A DNA stretch of 64,000 bases from positions 1-64,000 of the forward strand of contig JAGOLX010000013.1 in assembly GCA_017993835.1 (NCBI GenBank). The letters are read 5' to 3'. This DNA comes from Phycisphaerae bacterium (GTDB taxonomy: Bacteria > Planctomycetota > Phycisphaerae > Sedimentisphaerales > Anaerobacaceae). Both the position numbers and the translations under genes were made by a program. Positions 44,120 through 51,431 of the stretch are shown here, one piece after another (the stretch's first letter is position 1; each line of letters opens with the position of its first letter). The notes beneath the pieces were generated by a model. The model worked only from the letters and a program-made list of their open reading frames with translations. It made no database searches and was not told where the DNA came from.

Positions 44120-44572
44120 ATGATGCGATTCGTGTGGCGTCTCCAGCGGGTGCTGGACGTCAAGACAAAGGAAGAACAGATCAAGCAGACCGAGCTGTTC
44201 CGGCTCACCGAGCAGATCGCCGCCAAACGGGGCGAACTGCTCATGCGTCAGCAGGTCCTTCAAGAACTGCTGGCGGAGATCGGGAAGGACCCGTCCACGG
44301 AGCGGCTGAACACGCAGGAATTTCTGCTTCGCAGCGCCGCCGTGGATGACGAGCAGATCCGCACTCTCCGGACACAGATCGCGGATCTGGAAACCCGGCA
44401 CCAGGAGAAGACCGCCGAACTGCTGGCTGTCAGACGGTTCAAAGAGGGTCTGGAGAAGCTCCGGGACCAGGCCAAAGAGGACTATATTCGAGAACAGGAA
44501 CGTCTGGAGCAGCGGGAATTGGACGAGAGCACGACGATGGCGTTTGCCCGAAATGAGGAGTCCAACAGGTGA
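44120..44572 (+). CDS. fliJ: Flagellar export chaperone FliJ
   Basis: A 150-residue protein that is almost entirely coiled coil (LQRVLDVKTKEEQIKQTELF, VRRFKEGLEKLRDQAKEDYI). Length, coiled-coil pattern and position after fliI match FliJ, the central stalk of the export ATPase. ATGs at 44120 and 44123 are equally possible starts. Its last codons overlap the start of the next gene by four bases. Confidence 0.85.
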   Translation: MMRFVWRLQRVLDVKTKEEQIKQTELFRLTEQIAAKRGELLMRQQVLQELLAEIGKDPSTERLNTQEFLLRSAAVDDEQIRTLRTQIADLETRHQEKTAELLAVRRFKEGLEKLRDQAKEDYIREQERLEQRELDESTTMAFARNEESNR

Positions 44573-45285
44573 GCAAGAAGGTCATCATCATCGCGGTGGG
44601 GTTGGGCTTGGCCAGCTTCGTCGGCGCGTTCGCCACTGGCTGGTTCACCCGGCCGCCGGCCGCAGCCGCAGCGGAACCGAATCGGCCCAGCGCCGCCAGT
44701 CCGGCCAACGCGTCACGTCAGACCGCGCCGCCGACCCTCTCGCCGACGCTGGCCCTGGCGACCGATCAGGCCCCGGCCGCCCGCTCGATGAGCGAAGAGC
44801 AGCTCAAGGAGCTGATCCTCCAGGTCCGCGACAGAATTCAGGAATACGACCGCAAGCTGGCGGAGCTGGAGAAGGAGAAGGAGCGGCTCCAGATCGCTCA
44901 GCAAACCCTGAAGAAGGACATTGAGACCCTGAACAATCTGCGTGTCGACCTGGCCGCCAGCGTGGCCGACGTGAAGAACGAGCGCGACCAGCTTCTCAAG
45001 GCAAGGGTCGCGGTGGCGACCGCGGAGAAAGCCAATCTCGTCGCGATCGCGGCGGCCTACGACAAGATGGACCCGGTCGGCGCCGGCCAGATCCTGACCA
45101 ACATGGCCACGGGCGCCGCGCGGAACAACGGCAGCGCCGTCGCCAACCTGGACGACGCGGTCAAGATCCTGTTCTTCATGCAGGATCGAACGAAGGCCAA
45201 GGTGTTGGCCGAGATCGCCAACCAGGAGCCGGCGCTGGCGGCCCTGCTGTCCCAGAAGCTCAAGCAGGTCCAGGAAGGGAAGTGA
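44569..45285 (+). CDS. MotE-like protein with N-terminal membrane helix and MgtE-N-like end
   Basis: A 238-residue protein starting at GTG 44569. A membrane helix lies at about residues 5-25 (VIIIAVGLGLASFVGAFATG). A Pro/Ala-rich linker, a long coiled coil (about 75-150) and a C-terminal domain follow; the last has YDKMDPVGAGQILTNM and ILFFMQDRTKAKVLAEIANQ with PALAALLSQKL. The layout matches the MotE family, in which an MgtE-N-like domain sits in the periplasm. MotE helps stator assembly in some bacteria. Position between fliJ and motA supports a stator role. Confidence 0.72.
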   Translation: MSKKVIIIAVGLGLASFVGAFATGWFTRPPAAAAAEPNRPSAASPANASRQTAPPTLSPTLALATDQAPAARSMSEEQLKELILQVRDRIQEYDRKLAELEKEKERLQIAQQTLKKDIETLNNLRVDLAASVADVKNERDQLLKARVAVATAEKANLVAIAAAYDKMDPVGAGQILTNMATGAARNNGSAVANLDDAVKILFFMQDRTKAKVLAEIANQEPALAALLSQKLKQVQEGK

Positions 45286-45289
45286 TCGT

Positions 45290-46054
45290 ATGGACATCGC
45301 AACCATATTGGGCATTGTCTCCGGGTGCGCGGTCATCATCTGGGCCATGGCGCTCGGCGGGAGCCTGGTGATATTCTGGGATGTGCCCTCCGTCGCGATC
45401 ACCGTCGGCGGCATGCTCGCCTCGACGTTCATCCAGTTCTCCCTGCCCCAGTGCCTGAGCATCCTCTCGGTCGTCAAGAAAACGTTCGTCACGAAGATCC
45501 CGACGCCCTCGGAACTGATGAAGAGGATGGTCGAGTACGCGACGATCAACCGGCGGGACGGCGCCCTGGCACTCGAGCAGGAGATCGGAAAGCTTCACGA
45601 CGCATTCTTCGCCAAGGCCCTGCAGCTGATCGTGGACGGGCAGAATCCGGACGACATCCGCGATTTCCTTTCGATGGAAATCCAATACATGCAGGATCGC
45701 CACGCGGTGGGCAAGAAGATCTTGGAGTACATGGGCGCCGCTGCACCGGCATTCGGGATGGTCGGGACCCTCATCGGTCTGGTCCAGATGCTCCGGAATC
45801 TCTCCTCGCCCGACCAGATCGGCGCCGGCATGGCGGTAGCCCTGATCACAACGTTGTACGGCGCCCTCCTGGCGAACCTGATCTTTCTGCCGCTGGCGGG
45901 CAAGCTCGGACTCTATTCCAAGGCCGAAACGACAGCCAAGGAGATGATCGTCGAGGGAGTGTGCGCCATTTCCAAGGGCGACAACCCGACGATCGTCCGA
46001 GAGAAGCTCCAGGTGTTCGTCTCCCAGCACAAGCGGTCGGAGAAGAAGGCGTAG
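45290..46054 (+). CDS. motA: Flagellar motor stator protein MotA
   Basis: A 254-residue protein with four membrane segments (LGIVSGCAVIIWAMALGGSL at the start; ILEYMGAAAPAFGMVGTLIG and AVALITTLYGALLANLIFLP later). The sequence GMVGTLIGLVQMLRNL, followed by a P-x-x-x-G-x-x-M-A-V-A-L-x-x-T segment, is the MotA/TolQ/ExbB signature. With MotB it forms the ion-driven stator. It starts 4 bp after the MotE-like gene. Confidence 0.95.
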   Translation: MDIATILGIVSGCAVIIWAMALGGSLVIFWDVPSVAITVGGMLASTFIQFSLPQCLSILSVVKKTFVTKIPTPSELMKRMVEYATINRRDGALALEQEIGKLHDAFFAKALQLIVDGQNPDDIRDFLSMEIQYMQDRHAVGKKILEYMGAAAPAFGMVGTLIGLVQMLRNLSSPDQIGAGMAVALITTLYGALLANLIFLPLAGKLGLYSKAETTAKEMIVEGVCAISKGDNPTIVREKLQVFVSQHKRSEKKA

Positions 46055-46061
46055 GCCGACC

Positions 46062-46775
46062 ATGGGCAAAACGAAGAAAGAGTCGCCGCCCGAGGAAGCC
46101 TCGGGTGCCCCCCAGTGGATGATCACGTTCAGCGATTGCATGAATCTGCTGCTGACGTTCTTCGTCCTGCTGGTGACCTTCTCCGCGTTCGGCCCGGAAC
46201 AACAAGAGCGGATCATGAACTTCGGGAACGCCATCCGTACGGTTCTCGGAAGCCCTGTGGATCCCGGACGGGTCAAGGACGAGGGTTCGATGGTCGATAC
46301 CCGACGAGTGGTGAACGTGGAACAGCCGGAACATGGCAGCGACACGCCAACCAACAGCCAATCTCCGACGCGCAGCGGATCGCTGAATGAGGACCTTCAG
46401 GCCGCCGACTACCGGCATCACAAGGTGTTCTTGATCCCCTCCGCGAAGGTCTTCCTGGCCCGCGGCAGGGCACTGTCCCCCGACGGACGGTACTTCCTGG
46501 CCACCATGGCGGCCTTCCTCCGGGAAGTGCCGGGCAGCGTGGTCATCAGCGAGAACGGCCCGGACGATCGGGCCGGCGCCGCGGATCTCGGCCTGTCGCG
46601 GGCCTTGACCGTGCTCGAACACCTCGTCTCCCTGGAGAACCTGGGGCGCGAGAGGCTCAGCATCGCATCGGAGAGCATTGCCCCTCCCGAGGGGACCGGC
46701 GGCTCCGTAACCGCCTATCACAGACAGGAGCGGATGCTCGAGATCGTCCTGTTGGAAGGGGGCGTGCAACAGTGA
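46062..46775 (+). CDS. MotB-like stator protein, first of two
   Basis: A 237-residue protein. APQWMITFSDCMNLLLTFFV is the MotB membrane segment with the proton-binding Asp (TFSD). A variable linker follows, then a divergent OmpA-like domain whose LGLSRALTVLEHLVSLE matches the L-S-x-x-R-A-x-x-V helix. It is followed by a second MotB-like gene with a 4-bp overlap. Either can pair with MotA, so a mixed stator is possible (inference). Confidence 0.85.
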   Translation: MGKTKKESPPEEASGAPQWMITFSDCMNLLLTFFVLLVTFSAFGPEQQERIMNFGNAIRTVLGSPVDPGRVKDEGSMVDTRRVVNVEQPEHGSDTPTNSQSPTRSGSLNEDLQAADYRHHKVFLIPSAKVFLARGRALSPDGRYFLATMAAFLREVPGSVVISENGPDDRAGAADLGLSRALTVLEHLVSLENLGRERLSIASESIAPPEGTGGSVTAYHRQERMLEIVLLEGGVQQ

Positions 46776-47524
46776 GCAAACGACAGGAGGAATCCGCTCC
46801 GGGGGTCCCCCTCTGGATCATCACGTTTTCCGACATGACCACGAATCTGCTGACGTTCTTCGTGCTCCTGTTGAGCATGGGACACATCCGCGACGACACC
46901 CTCTTCGACGACGGACAACGGATGTCCATGCTCTTTCTGGAATCCGTCAAGGCGGGGTTCGGTTTCCGCCAGAGCACGGACTTCGACCACCCCAAGGTCA
47001 AATACTCGATAGACCAACCCGACCAGACGGAGGGAATCACGAAAGACGCCCGCGAGGAACAGACGCGAAGGCTCTTCGAGAACCTGCGCCGGTCCGTGCA
47101 GACGATGCCTTCCCAACTGAAGGGCGACCGGGTCGAGTTCTCGGTCGCCAATATCAAGTTCGCGCCGGACCAGGCCGTGCTCGACGAAGCCGCTCAACAA
47201 TGGCTGTCCCGGTACTGCCTGGATGTTCGACAGAACCTCGACCCGGCCTCCACCATGCTGTATGTCGTCGGAGTGCCCGACCGGGGAGCCTCGGAGACCC
47301 AATCCCGCCTGCTCGCGGCCCAGCGATCTCGTGCTGTGGCGGTCTTCGTCCGCCAGGCGATGTCTGCACCAACGGCCGGGCGAGGCACAGAAACCCAAAG
47401 CAGCGGCTCGCCCTGGCGGATCTTCTGGTGGGGCGCCGGTCCCGGCGCCACCTGGGGCGGACAGGACGCCCCCGCCCCCGGGCAGTCCCAGATCCTCATT
47501 GCCGCGATGAAGACCAGCCGCTGA
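46772..47524 (+). CDS. MotB-like stator protein, second of two
   Basis: A 250-residue protein from GTG 46772, overlapping the first MotB-like gene. VPLWIITFSDMTTNLLTFFV is again the membrane segment with the conserved Asp. The periplasmic part has LDEAAQQWLSRYCLDVRQNL and AAQRSRAVAVFVRQAM as a divergent OmpA-like helix. The C-terminus ends in a Trp/Gly/Pro-rich stretch unusual for MotB. The two copies differ strongly outside the membrane segment. Confidence 0.82.
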   Translation: MSKRQEESAPGVPLWIITFSDMTTNLLTFFVLLLSMGHIRDDTLFDDGQRMSMLFLESVKAGFGFRQSTDFDHPKVKYSIDQPDQTEGITKDAREEQTRRLFENLRRSVQTMPSQLKGDRVEFSVANIKFAPDQAVLDEAAQQWLSRYCLDVRQNLDPASTMLYVVGVPDRGASETQSRLLAAQRSRAVAVFVRQAMSAPTAGRGTETQSSGSPWRIFWWGAGPGATWGGQDAPAPGQSQILIAAMKTSR

Positions 47525-47696
47525 ACGGAGCGCGAAGCGGACCTCGTCGAGAACCTGTAGCAAAGACATGCGCCCGAGTGTATAGATCCTCGACACCCCC
47601 GGGGGTCTGCCCTCGGCGGAGGGATTTGCGCGCCCCGGCACCCCTCTGGGGCCCGCCCACCCGGCGACGGCACGCCATTTGCTGCATCCCCTGCTT

Positions 47697-48173
47697 ATGA
47701 ACGCCAATCGAAAGAGAATCGCGGCCCTGTGCCTGCTGCTGGTCGTGGGAGGCGGTTGGGCCGGCTTGGCCTCGCGGTATACCGGTTCGGCCGTGAGAGC
47801 CCAGGGCGCCCCCGGCGCCGGCCTTGTCGCGAGCGATCCCAACATCCCGACCGCGGCCGGCATGGACCTGGACACCGACGGGGTGATCGGGCGGATGATC
47901 CTCGCGGTGTGCATCGTGCTCGGGCTCGGTGCCGCAGCGGTGTACCTGTCCAAGCGGGTCCTGCCGCGGATCGCCCATCCCGCCGGACGGGAAATCCGAG
48001 TCGTCGAAACCACGTGCCTGGGGCCGCGCAAAGCTCTGCACCTCATCGAGGTCGGCGGGCAGCGCCTGCTCATCGGCAGCAGCAGCGACCGAATCACCAT
48101 GTTGACCCCGGTGGGAGATGCCTGGCTGGATGTGCCTACCAGAGAGCCGATGGATAGTGCGGTGGAGTCATAG
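47697..48173 (+). CDS. fliO: Flagellar export protein FliO
   Basis: About 158 residues from ATG 47697 (MNANRKRI); an upstream TTG at 47679 lacks a ribosome-binding site. A hydrophobic N-terminus is followed by a central membrane helix (MILAVCIVLGLGAAAVYLSK). The FliO-type cytosolic domain follows (REIRVVETTCLGPRKALHLI, GGQRLLIGSSSDRITML). FliO helps assemble the FliPQR gate. A 172-bp gap separates it from the second MotB-like gene, so a new transcript could start here. Confidence 0.85.
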   Translation: MNANRKRIAALCLLLVVGGGWAGLASRYTGSAVRAQGAPGAGLVASDPNIPTAAGMDLDTDGVIGRMILAVCIVLGLGAAAVYLSKRVLPRIAHPAGREIRVVETTCLGPRKALHLIEVGGQRLLIGSSSDRITMLTPVGDAWLDVPTREPMDSAVES

Positions 48174-49040
48174 ATGGCACGGATACGAGGAACCATTGGC
48201 GTCCTGTTGGTCATCGTCGCGTCGGCGGCGGCGCCGGTCGGAGGGCAAACCGGGCTGGACATCACCTCCCCGGTGGCGCCTGCGACGGGGGGTCAGACCC
48301 CGTCCGCGTCGGCCGTCGGCAGTATGCCCAGCGTCGGGGAACTCATGACCGTGCTCGATAAGGCGACGGCCCCCTCGCCAAACGGGTCGGAGGCATCCAA
48401 GCCGGTGGCCGGCGATTGGGCGACCCCGGTCAAGCTGGTGGTGATCTTCGCCGGTCTGGCGATTCTGCCCAGCCTGCTCGTGATGATGACGTCCTTCACG
48501 CGGATCGTCATCGTCCTGTCGTTTGTGCGTCGCGCCTTGACGACGCAGAGCATCCCGCCAACCGTGGCGGTGATCGGGCTGGCCCTGTTTCTGACGATGT
48601 ATACGATGGCACCGACGTACGCCCGCATGAACGCGGAGGCCATCCAGCCTTACCTGACGGACAAAGCCTCCCTAGGCGTTGCAGCAACTAAGGCGGGCGA
48701 GTGTATGAAGGACTTCATGCTCCGCCAGAGCCGCAAGGGCGACGTCGCGCTGTTCGTCGAGATGGCCAAGGCTCCCATGCCGACCGTCCCGACGGACATC
48801 CCGCTGCACATCGTCGTGCCGGCCTTCATCATCAGCGAATTCCGCACGGCCTTCGAGATCGGGTGCCTGTTGTTCATCCCTTTTCTGCTGATCGACATGG
48901 TGATCGCCAGCGTGCTGCTCAGCGCCGGGATGATGATGCTGCCCCCCGTCATGATCTCGCTGCCCTTCAAGCTGATCCTGTTCATCCTCGTCGATGGATG
49001 GGGATTGCTGGCCAAGAGCCTGAGTCTGGGGTTCCGCTGA
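48174..49040 (+). CDS. fliP: Flagellar biosynthetic protein FliP
   Basis: A 288-residue protein directly after fliO. An N-terminal signal peptide-like part is followed by the FliP block LVMMTSFTRIVIVLSFVRRA and TQSIPPTVAVIGLALFLTMY. VPAFIISEFRTAFEIGCLLF and DMVIASVLLSAGMMMLPPVM form the C-terminal gate helices. It is a core subunit of the export gate in the inner membrane. Confidence 0.96.
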   Translation: MARIRGTIGVLLVIVASAAAPVGGQTGLDITSPVAPATGGQTPSASAVGSMPSVGELMTVLDKATAPSPNGSEASKPVAGDWATPVKLVVIFAGLAILPSLLVMMTSFTRIVIVLSFVRRALTTQSIPPTVAVIGLALFLTMYTMAPTYARMNAEAIQPYLTDKASLGVAATKAGECMKDFMLRQSRKGDVALFVEMAKAPMPTVPTDIPLHIVVPAFIISEFRTAFEIGCLLFIPFLLIDMVIASVLLSAGMMMLPPVMISLPFKLILFILVDGWGLLAKSLSLGFR

Positions 49041-49066
49041 GAACGAACAACGGAGAATGAAGACGT

Positions 49067-49342
49067 ATGGACAGCAGTTTCGCCCTGTACATTGGAAGAC
49101 ACACGCTGGAGACCGCCCTGATCCTGTCGGCGCCCATTCTGCTGACGTGCATGGTCGTCGGCATCGCGGTGACGCTGTTTCAGGCCGTCACGTCGATGCG
49201 GGACATGACCCTGACGATCATCCCGAAGCTGCTGGCCCTGGGACTCATCACGTTGGTCTTCAGCGGGTGGATGCTCCAGGTGGTCCTGCGTTTCACGGCG
49301 GAGATCTTCTCGCTGATCCAGGGCATTGGGGGTAATGGATGA
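49067..49342 (+). CDS. fliQ: Flagellar biosynthetic protein FliQ
   Basis: A 91-residue protein with two membrane helices. ALILSAPILLTCMVVGIAVT and LFQAVTSMRDMTLTIIPKLL are the FliQ signature, and GWMLQVVLRFTAEIFSLI ends it. It is an export-gate subunit. Its TGA stop lies inside the left arm of an inverted repeat (49335-49347). Confidence 0.95.
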   Translation: MDSSFALYIGRHTLETALILSAPILLTCMVVGIAVTLFQAVTSMRDMTLTIIPKLLALGLITLVFSGWMLQVVLRFTAEIFSLIQGIGGNG

Positions 49343-49414
49343 TGGATAGTGGATTATTGAAAGAAGCGTCCGATGGGCGATGGAATCATCCATCATCCAT
49401 CATCCATCATCCAT
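49335..49414 (+). repeat. Inverted repeat with ATCCATC heptamer tandem in the fliQ-fliR spacer
   Basis: ATGGATGATGGAT (49335-49347) is the exact reverse complement of ATCCATCATCCAT (49388-49400), giving a 13-bp stem. The right arm is part of a heptamer array, ATCCATC at 49388, 49395 and 49402 plus ATCCAT at 49409. The structure spans the fliQ stop and precedes the fliR start, so it may tune fliR expression. Confidence 0.8.
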
Positions 49415-49423
49415 GGTGAAGCC

Positions 49424-50167
49424 ATGCCCCACGCCCTGCTCGGCCTGATCCTGATTCTGACGCGGACATCGAGTTTCATCCTCGTGCTCCCGGTCTTCGG
49501 GTGGCAGACGATCCCGCTGCACATCAAGGTGATTCTTGCGACGCTCCTGTCCGTGTTCTTCTGCATCTGCAAGCCGCTGGCTGTCGACCCGACGGAGATC
49601 TCCCTGCCGATGGCGATGTTCCTGCTGACGGGCGAAGCCATCTACGGTCTGGCCCTGGGACTGATTATCGCCCTGTTGTTCTCCGTCGTTCGGATCAGCG
49701 CCCACGTCGCGGAACAACAGATGGGCTTGACCATGTCCGAGATCGTCGATCCGTTCAATGGGGAGGTGACCGGCGAATTGTCGAACCTGATGGAAATGGT
49801 CTTTATCTTGCTGTTCCTCGGCGCCAACGGTCACCACGTGTTCCTCCAGGTCCTCTCGCGCAGTTACGACGCGTTCCCGCCGGGCACGGCGCCGACGCTC
49901 GATGTGCTCGTCGCAGGCGTGGTGGAAACCAGTTCAGCCATGTTCATTGCCAGCCTGCGACTGGCGGCGCCGCTGCTCGGCGCGTTCCTGGTCCTCATGG
50001 TCACCCTGGCGCTGCTCTCGCGTCTGGTCCCGGAGATGGACATCTTCATGGTCAGCATGCCGGCCCGCGTGGCGCTGGGCCTGTTCCTCGTGGCGATCTT
50101 CATGCCGTTCGTGGGAGAATACGTGACGGAACTGGCCGATTGGATGGGCAAGCTGCTCCCTATTTAG
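49424..50167 (+). CDS. fliR: Flagellar biosynthetic protein FliR
   Basis: About 247 residues from ATG 49424 (MPHALLGLILILTRTSSFIL). The frame is open to 49373, but those codons come from the heptamer repeat. It has six or so membrane segments, with FLLTGEAIYGLALGLIIALL, EQQMGLTMSEIVDPFNGEVT and LLSRLVPEMDIFMVSMPARV as conserved blocks. It is the third export-gate subunit. An AT-rich inverted repeat separates it from flhB. Confidence 0.94.
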   Translation: MPHALLGLILILTRTSSFILVLPVFGWQTIPLHIKVILATLLSVFFCICKPLAVDPTEISLPMAMFLLTGEAIYGLALGLIIALLFSVVRISAHVAEQQMGLTMSEIVDPFNGEVTGELSNLMEMVFILLFLGANGHHVFLQVLSRSYDAFPPGTAPTLDVLVAGVVETSSAMFIASLRLAAPLLGAFLVLMVTLALLSRLVPEMDIFMVSMPARVALGLFLVAIFMPFVGEYVTELADWMGKLLPI

Positions 50168-50175
50168 GATTTGCG

Positions 50176-50242
50176 ATTTATGATTTACGATTTCAAGAAG
50201 ACGGCTTCGGCGATGCGGCCGGCTCAATCGTAAATAGTAAAT
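50176..50242 (+). repeat. AT-rich imperfect inverted repeat in the fliR-flhB spacer
   Basis: ATTTATGATTTACGATT (50176-50192) matches the reverse complement of AATCGTAAATAGTAAAT (50226-50242) at 15 of 17 positions. Its base composition is unlike the GC-rich genes on both sides. It is the second hairpin spacer in a row in the export-gate genes and may be a small mobile or repetitive element. Confidence 0.75.
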
Positions 50243-50262
50243 TGTAGACAGTAAATCTGACG

Positions 50263-51345
50263 ATGGCCGAGAAACCAGCAGCCGAAAAAACAGAACAACC
50301 AACCGCCCGTCGGCTCAGCAAGGCGCGCGAAGGCGGCCAGATTCCCCAAAGCCAGGAACTGGGCGCCGCCTTCACGCTCTTGGCCCTGCTGGCGGCGCTG
50401 GTCACGCTGGGTCCCGGCCTGTTCCGCTGGTGCAAGATGGAGCTCGAGGAGGGCCTGTCGACAACGAATCCCTCCTCCACGTTCTCGGATGCGCAAGCGT
50501 TCCTCCATCTCGTCCACGACTGCACGATCGACACGCTCGTGGTGTTGATTCCGATTCTCGCCATCCTGTCGGCCGGGGGCGTGATCGCCGGCATCCTCAT
50601 GGGCGGCGTGACGCTCACGCCCGCCGCAATTCAGTTCCGCTGGGACGTTCTGATTCCCGCCAATGCGCTGGGCAAGCTGGTCAGCAAACAGTCCCTCGTC
50701 CACCTGCTGCTCTCCATCTTGAAGCTGGTTTTCGTCAGCATGATCGTGTGGGCCTACCTGAAAGACAGCCTGGAGGCCTTTGCGGCCCTGCGATGGGCAT
50801 GGTCCACCCAGATCATCACGGCAACCGGGGAAATCCTCCTGGGCGTGTTCCTCCGCGTGGGCCTTGCGGTGCTGATCATCGGATCGGCCGACGCCGTCTA
50901 TCAGAAGTGGAACTACATCCAGGAACTCAAAATGACGCGCGATGAGGTTCGCCAGGAGCGAAAGGACACGGAGGGATCTCCGGAGGTCAAGGCGCGTATC
51001 CGTCGCTTGCAGATCCAAATGTCGATGAGACGGCTTCGCAAGGACGTGCCCAAGGCCAACGTGATTCTCGTGAACCCGACCCACGTGGCGGTGGCGCTGC
51101 GCTACGATCCCAAGACCATGGAGGCCCCCCTCCTCGTGGCCAAGGGCGCCGATCATATGGCCCAGCGGATCATCGAGATCGGTCGTTCCTACGGGATCCC
51201 GATCATCCAGCGGCCCCCGCTTGCCCGGGCCATCTTCGCGGCCGTCAAGCCGGGCCAGCCCGTCCCCGAGGCCCTGTATATGGCGGTCGCGGAGGTGCTT
51301 GCATTGATCTACCGCCTCCGTCAGAAACGCCGGATGTCGAAGTAG
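50263..51345 (+). CDS. flhB: Flagellar export switch protein FlhB
   Basis: A 360-residue protein from ATG 50263. N-terminal EKTEQPTARRLSKAREGGQI is the FlhB signature, four membrane helices follow, and the cytosolic domain contains the autocleavage motif NPTH near residue 271 within NVILVNPTHVAVALRYD. Cleavage switches export from hook to filament subunits. It is the last gene of the plus-strand operon, followed by a hairpin. Confidence 0.96.
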   Translation: MAEKPAAEKTEQPTARRLSKAREGGQIPQSQELGAAFTLLALLAALVTLGPGLFRWCKMELEEGLSTTNPSSTFSDAQAFLHLVHDCTIDTLVVLIPILAILSAGGVIAGILMGGVTLTPAAIQFRWDVLIPANALGKLVSKQSLVHLLLSILKLVFVSMIVWAYLKDSLEAFAALRWAWSTQIITATGEILLGVFLRVGLAVLIIGSADAVYQKWNYIQELKMTRDEVRQERKDTEGSPEVKARIRRLQIQMSMRRLRKDVPKANVILVNPTHVAVALRYDPKTMEAPLLVAKGADHMAQRIIEIGRSYGIPIIQRPPLARAIFAAVKPGQPVPEALYMAVAEVLALIYRLRQKRRMSK

Positions 51346-51396
51346 GAATCAGCCCTCTCCGGGATCGCACGGAGCCAAGCAACTCCATCCGATTGC

Positions 51397-51424
51397 TCCC
51401 GACCGACTCAACCGCCGGTCGGGA
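51397..51424. terminator. Bidirectional hairpin between convergent flhB and fliD
   Basis: TCCCGACCG (51397-51405) pairs perfectly with CGGTCGGGA (51416-51424) around a 10-nt loop. It lies between the flhB stop and the fliD stop and can end both transcripts. T tracts are weak on both strands. Confidence 0.65.
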
Positions 51425-51431
51425 ACCTCTC

